DNA from: an uncultured Psychroserpens sp.
GTDB lineage: Bacteria > Bacteroidota > Bacteroidia > Flavobacteriales > Flavobacteriaceae
NCBI RefSeq assembly: GCF_947500255.1
Contig: NZ_CANMRL010000002.1
Span: forward strand, 496,001-560,000
Reading direction: 5' to 3'
DNA: 64,000 nt
Positions 63,644 through 64,000 of the stretch are shown piece by piece (position 1 is the stretch's first letter; each line of letters opens with the position of its first letter). Position numbers and translations under genes: made by a program. Below the pieces are notes generated by a model. It ran no database searches. It saw only the letters and a program-made list of their open reading frames with translations, and was not told the origin of the DNA.

Positions 63644-64000
63644 TTAATTTCCTAGGCTAAAGTCTATTTTAACCCATCCAATTTGCGTAGTAGGTGCTTT
63701 AGAATCTGCAGGCCATTTATGAGTAAGAGCTGTTTTACGAGCTGCTTCATATAAGCATGAACCTCCTGTTGTTCCTCGTTTACCTGGTATGGCTTTCACC
63801 ACTTTACCTGATCGATTCACATGAATTTCCACAACTACACGACCTTCTTCTTCACAATCTGGAAGCACTTTAGAATAGGTTGCACTTCCTCTACCATTGA
63901 GTCCGTAACCAGTTCCTCCAGATCCATCTCCTGGTCTTCCAAAATAACTTGGAGCATATGGGTCTCCATCTAACTGACCTTTATCTCCTGGACCATCTCC
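63644..64000 (-). CDS. TonB C-terminal-domain energy transducer (5' truncated)
   Basis: Only the last 118 residues are in the window; the frame continues past base 64000. A Gly/Asp/Pro-rich linker (GDGPGDKGQLDGDPYAPSYFGRPGDGSGG) leads to a TonB C-terminal-like domain with LPDCEEEGRVVVEIHVNRSGKVVKAIPGKRGTTGGSCLYEAARKTALTHKWP and the ending IGWVKIDFSLGN. The GTG at 63868 is not a real start. TonB proteins couple proton-motive force to outer-membrane receptors. In other Flavobacteriaceae such a gene follows exbB/exbD and precedes folC, as here. Confidence 0.85.
   Translation of the reverse strand, partial: GDGPGDKGQLDGDPYAPSYFGRPGDGSGGTGYGLNGRGSATYSKVLPDCEEEGRVVVEIHVNRSGKVVKAIPGKRGTTGGSCLYEAARKTALTHKWPADSKAPTTQIGWVKIDFSLGN

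Overview
The window looks like a chromosomal piece of a marine-type member of the Flavobacteriaceae (Bacteroidota). The genes supporting this are gldJ, porU and porV of the gliding/type IX secretion (T9SS) machinery, a subtilase with a T9SS C-terminal sorting domain, SecA and YidC of Bacteroidetes type, SPII lipoproteins, AT-rich DNA with weak Shine-Dalgarno signals, and promoters fitting TTG-N18/19-TAnnTTTG. The sequence starts inside secA and ends inside a TonB-like gene. I see no transposase, integrase, phage gene, rRNA or CRISPR array; the only RNA gene is one tRNA-Val(TAC).

Layout. 1-2.6 kb: 3' part of secA. 2.9-6.5 kb: a very large, AT-rich LRR-Roc-COR-TIR (ROCO) protein. 6.5-13.3 kb: a loose run of single orphan genes (lipoproteins, exported and small membrane proteins) separated by degenerate copies of one interspersed repeat. 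13.4-15.0 kb: an alpha/beta hydrolase and its TetR-type regulator, each with a matching operator. 15.2-19.1 kb: a tightly coupled three-gene operon of unrecognised proteins. 19.1-24.1 kb: M23 peptidase, beta-lactamase-like serine hydrolase, and an ECF sigma / anti-sigma / DUF4097-like envelope protein operon. 24.3-41.2 kb: mostly core genes (DUF2911, meaB, epimerase, glycosyltransferase, PAP2, MATE, ATP-grasp, nitronate monooxygenase, subtilase, mnmA, YwqK/MORN-like, fasciclin lipoprotein, yidC, pyrG). 41.4-45.8 kb: DUF4349 lipoprotein, two TTG-initiated genes, an SDR and an M28 peptidase. 45.9-57.6 kb: pdhC-pdhA, cdd, porV-porU, then gldJ-murF divergently. 57.6-64 kb: tRNA-Val with a duplicated 3' scar, a membrane protein convergent with an Hsp70-like gene, a GrpE-like gene, folC and a partial tonB.

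How genes connect. PorU and PorV process and anchor T9SS cargo, and the subtilase at 32.3-33.9 kb is a visible client. GldJ is a lipoprotein of the associated motility machinery. SecA and YidC supply general export and membrane insertion. The strongest candidates for something undescribed are: (1) the ROCO-TIR protein and the three-gene operon, which lie about 12 kb apart but carry the same perfect 20-bp palindrome about 75-105 bases before their first genes; (2) a divergent Hsp70 with a minimal GrpE-like partner, facing an unknown membrane protein; (3) the repeat-separated array of orphan exported genes.
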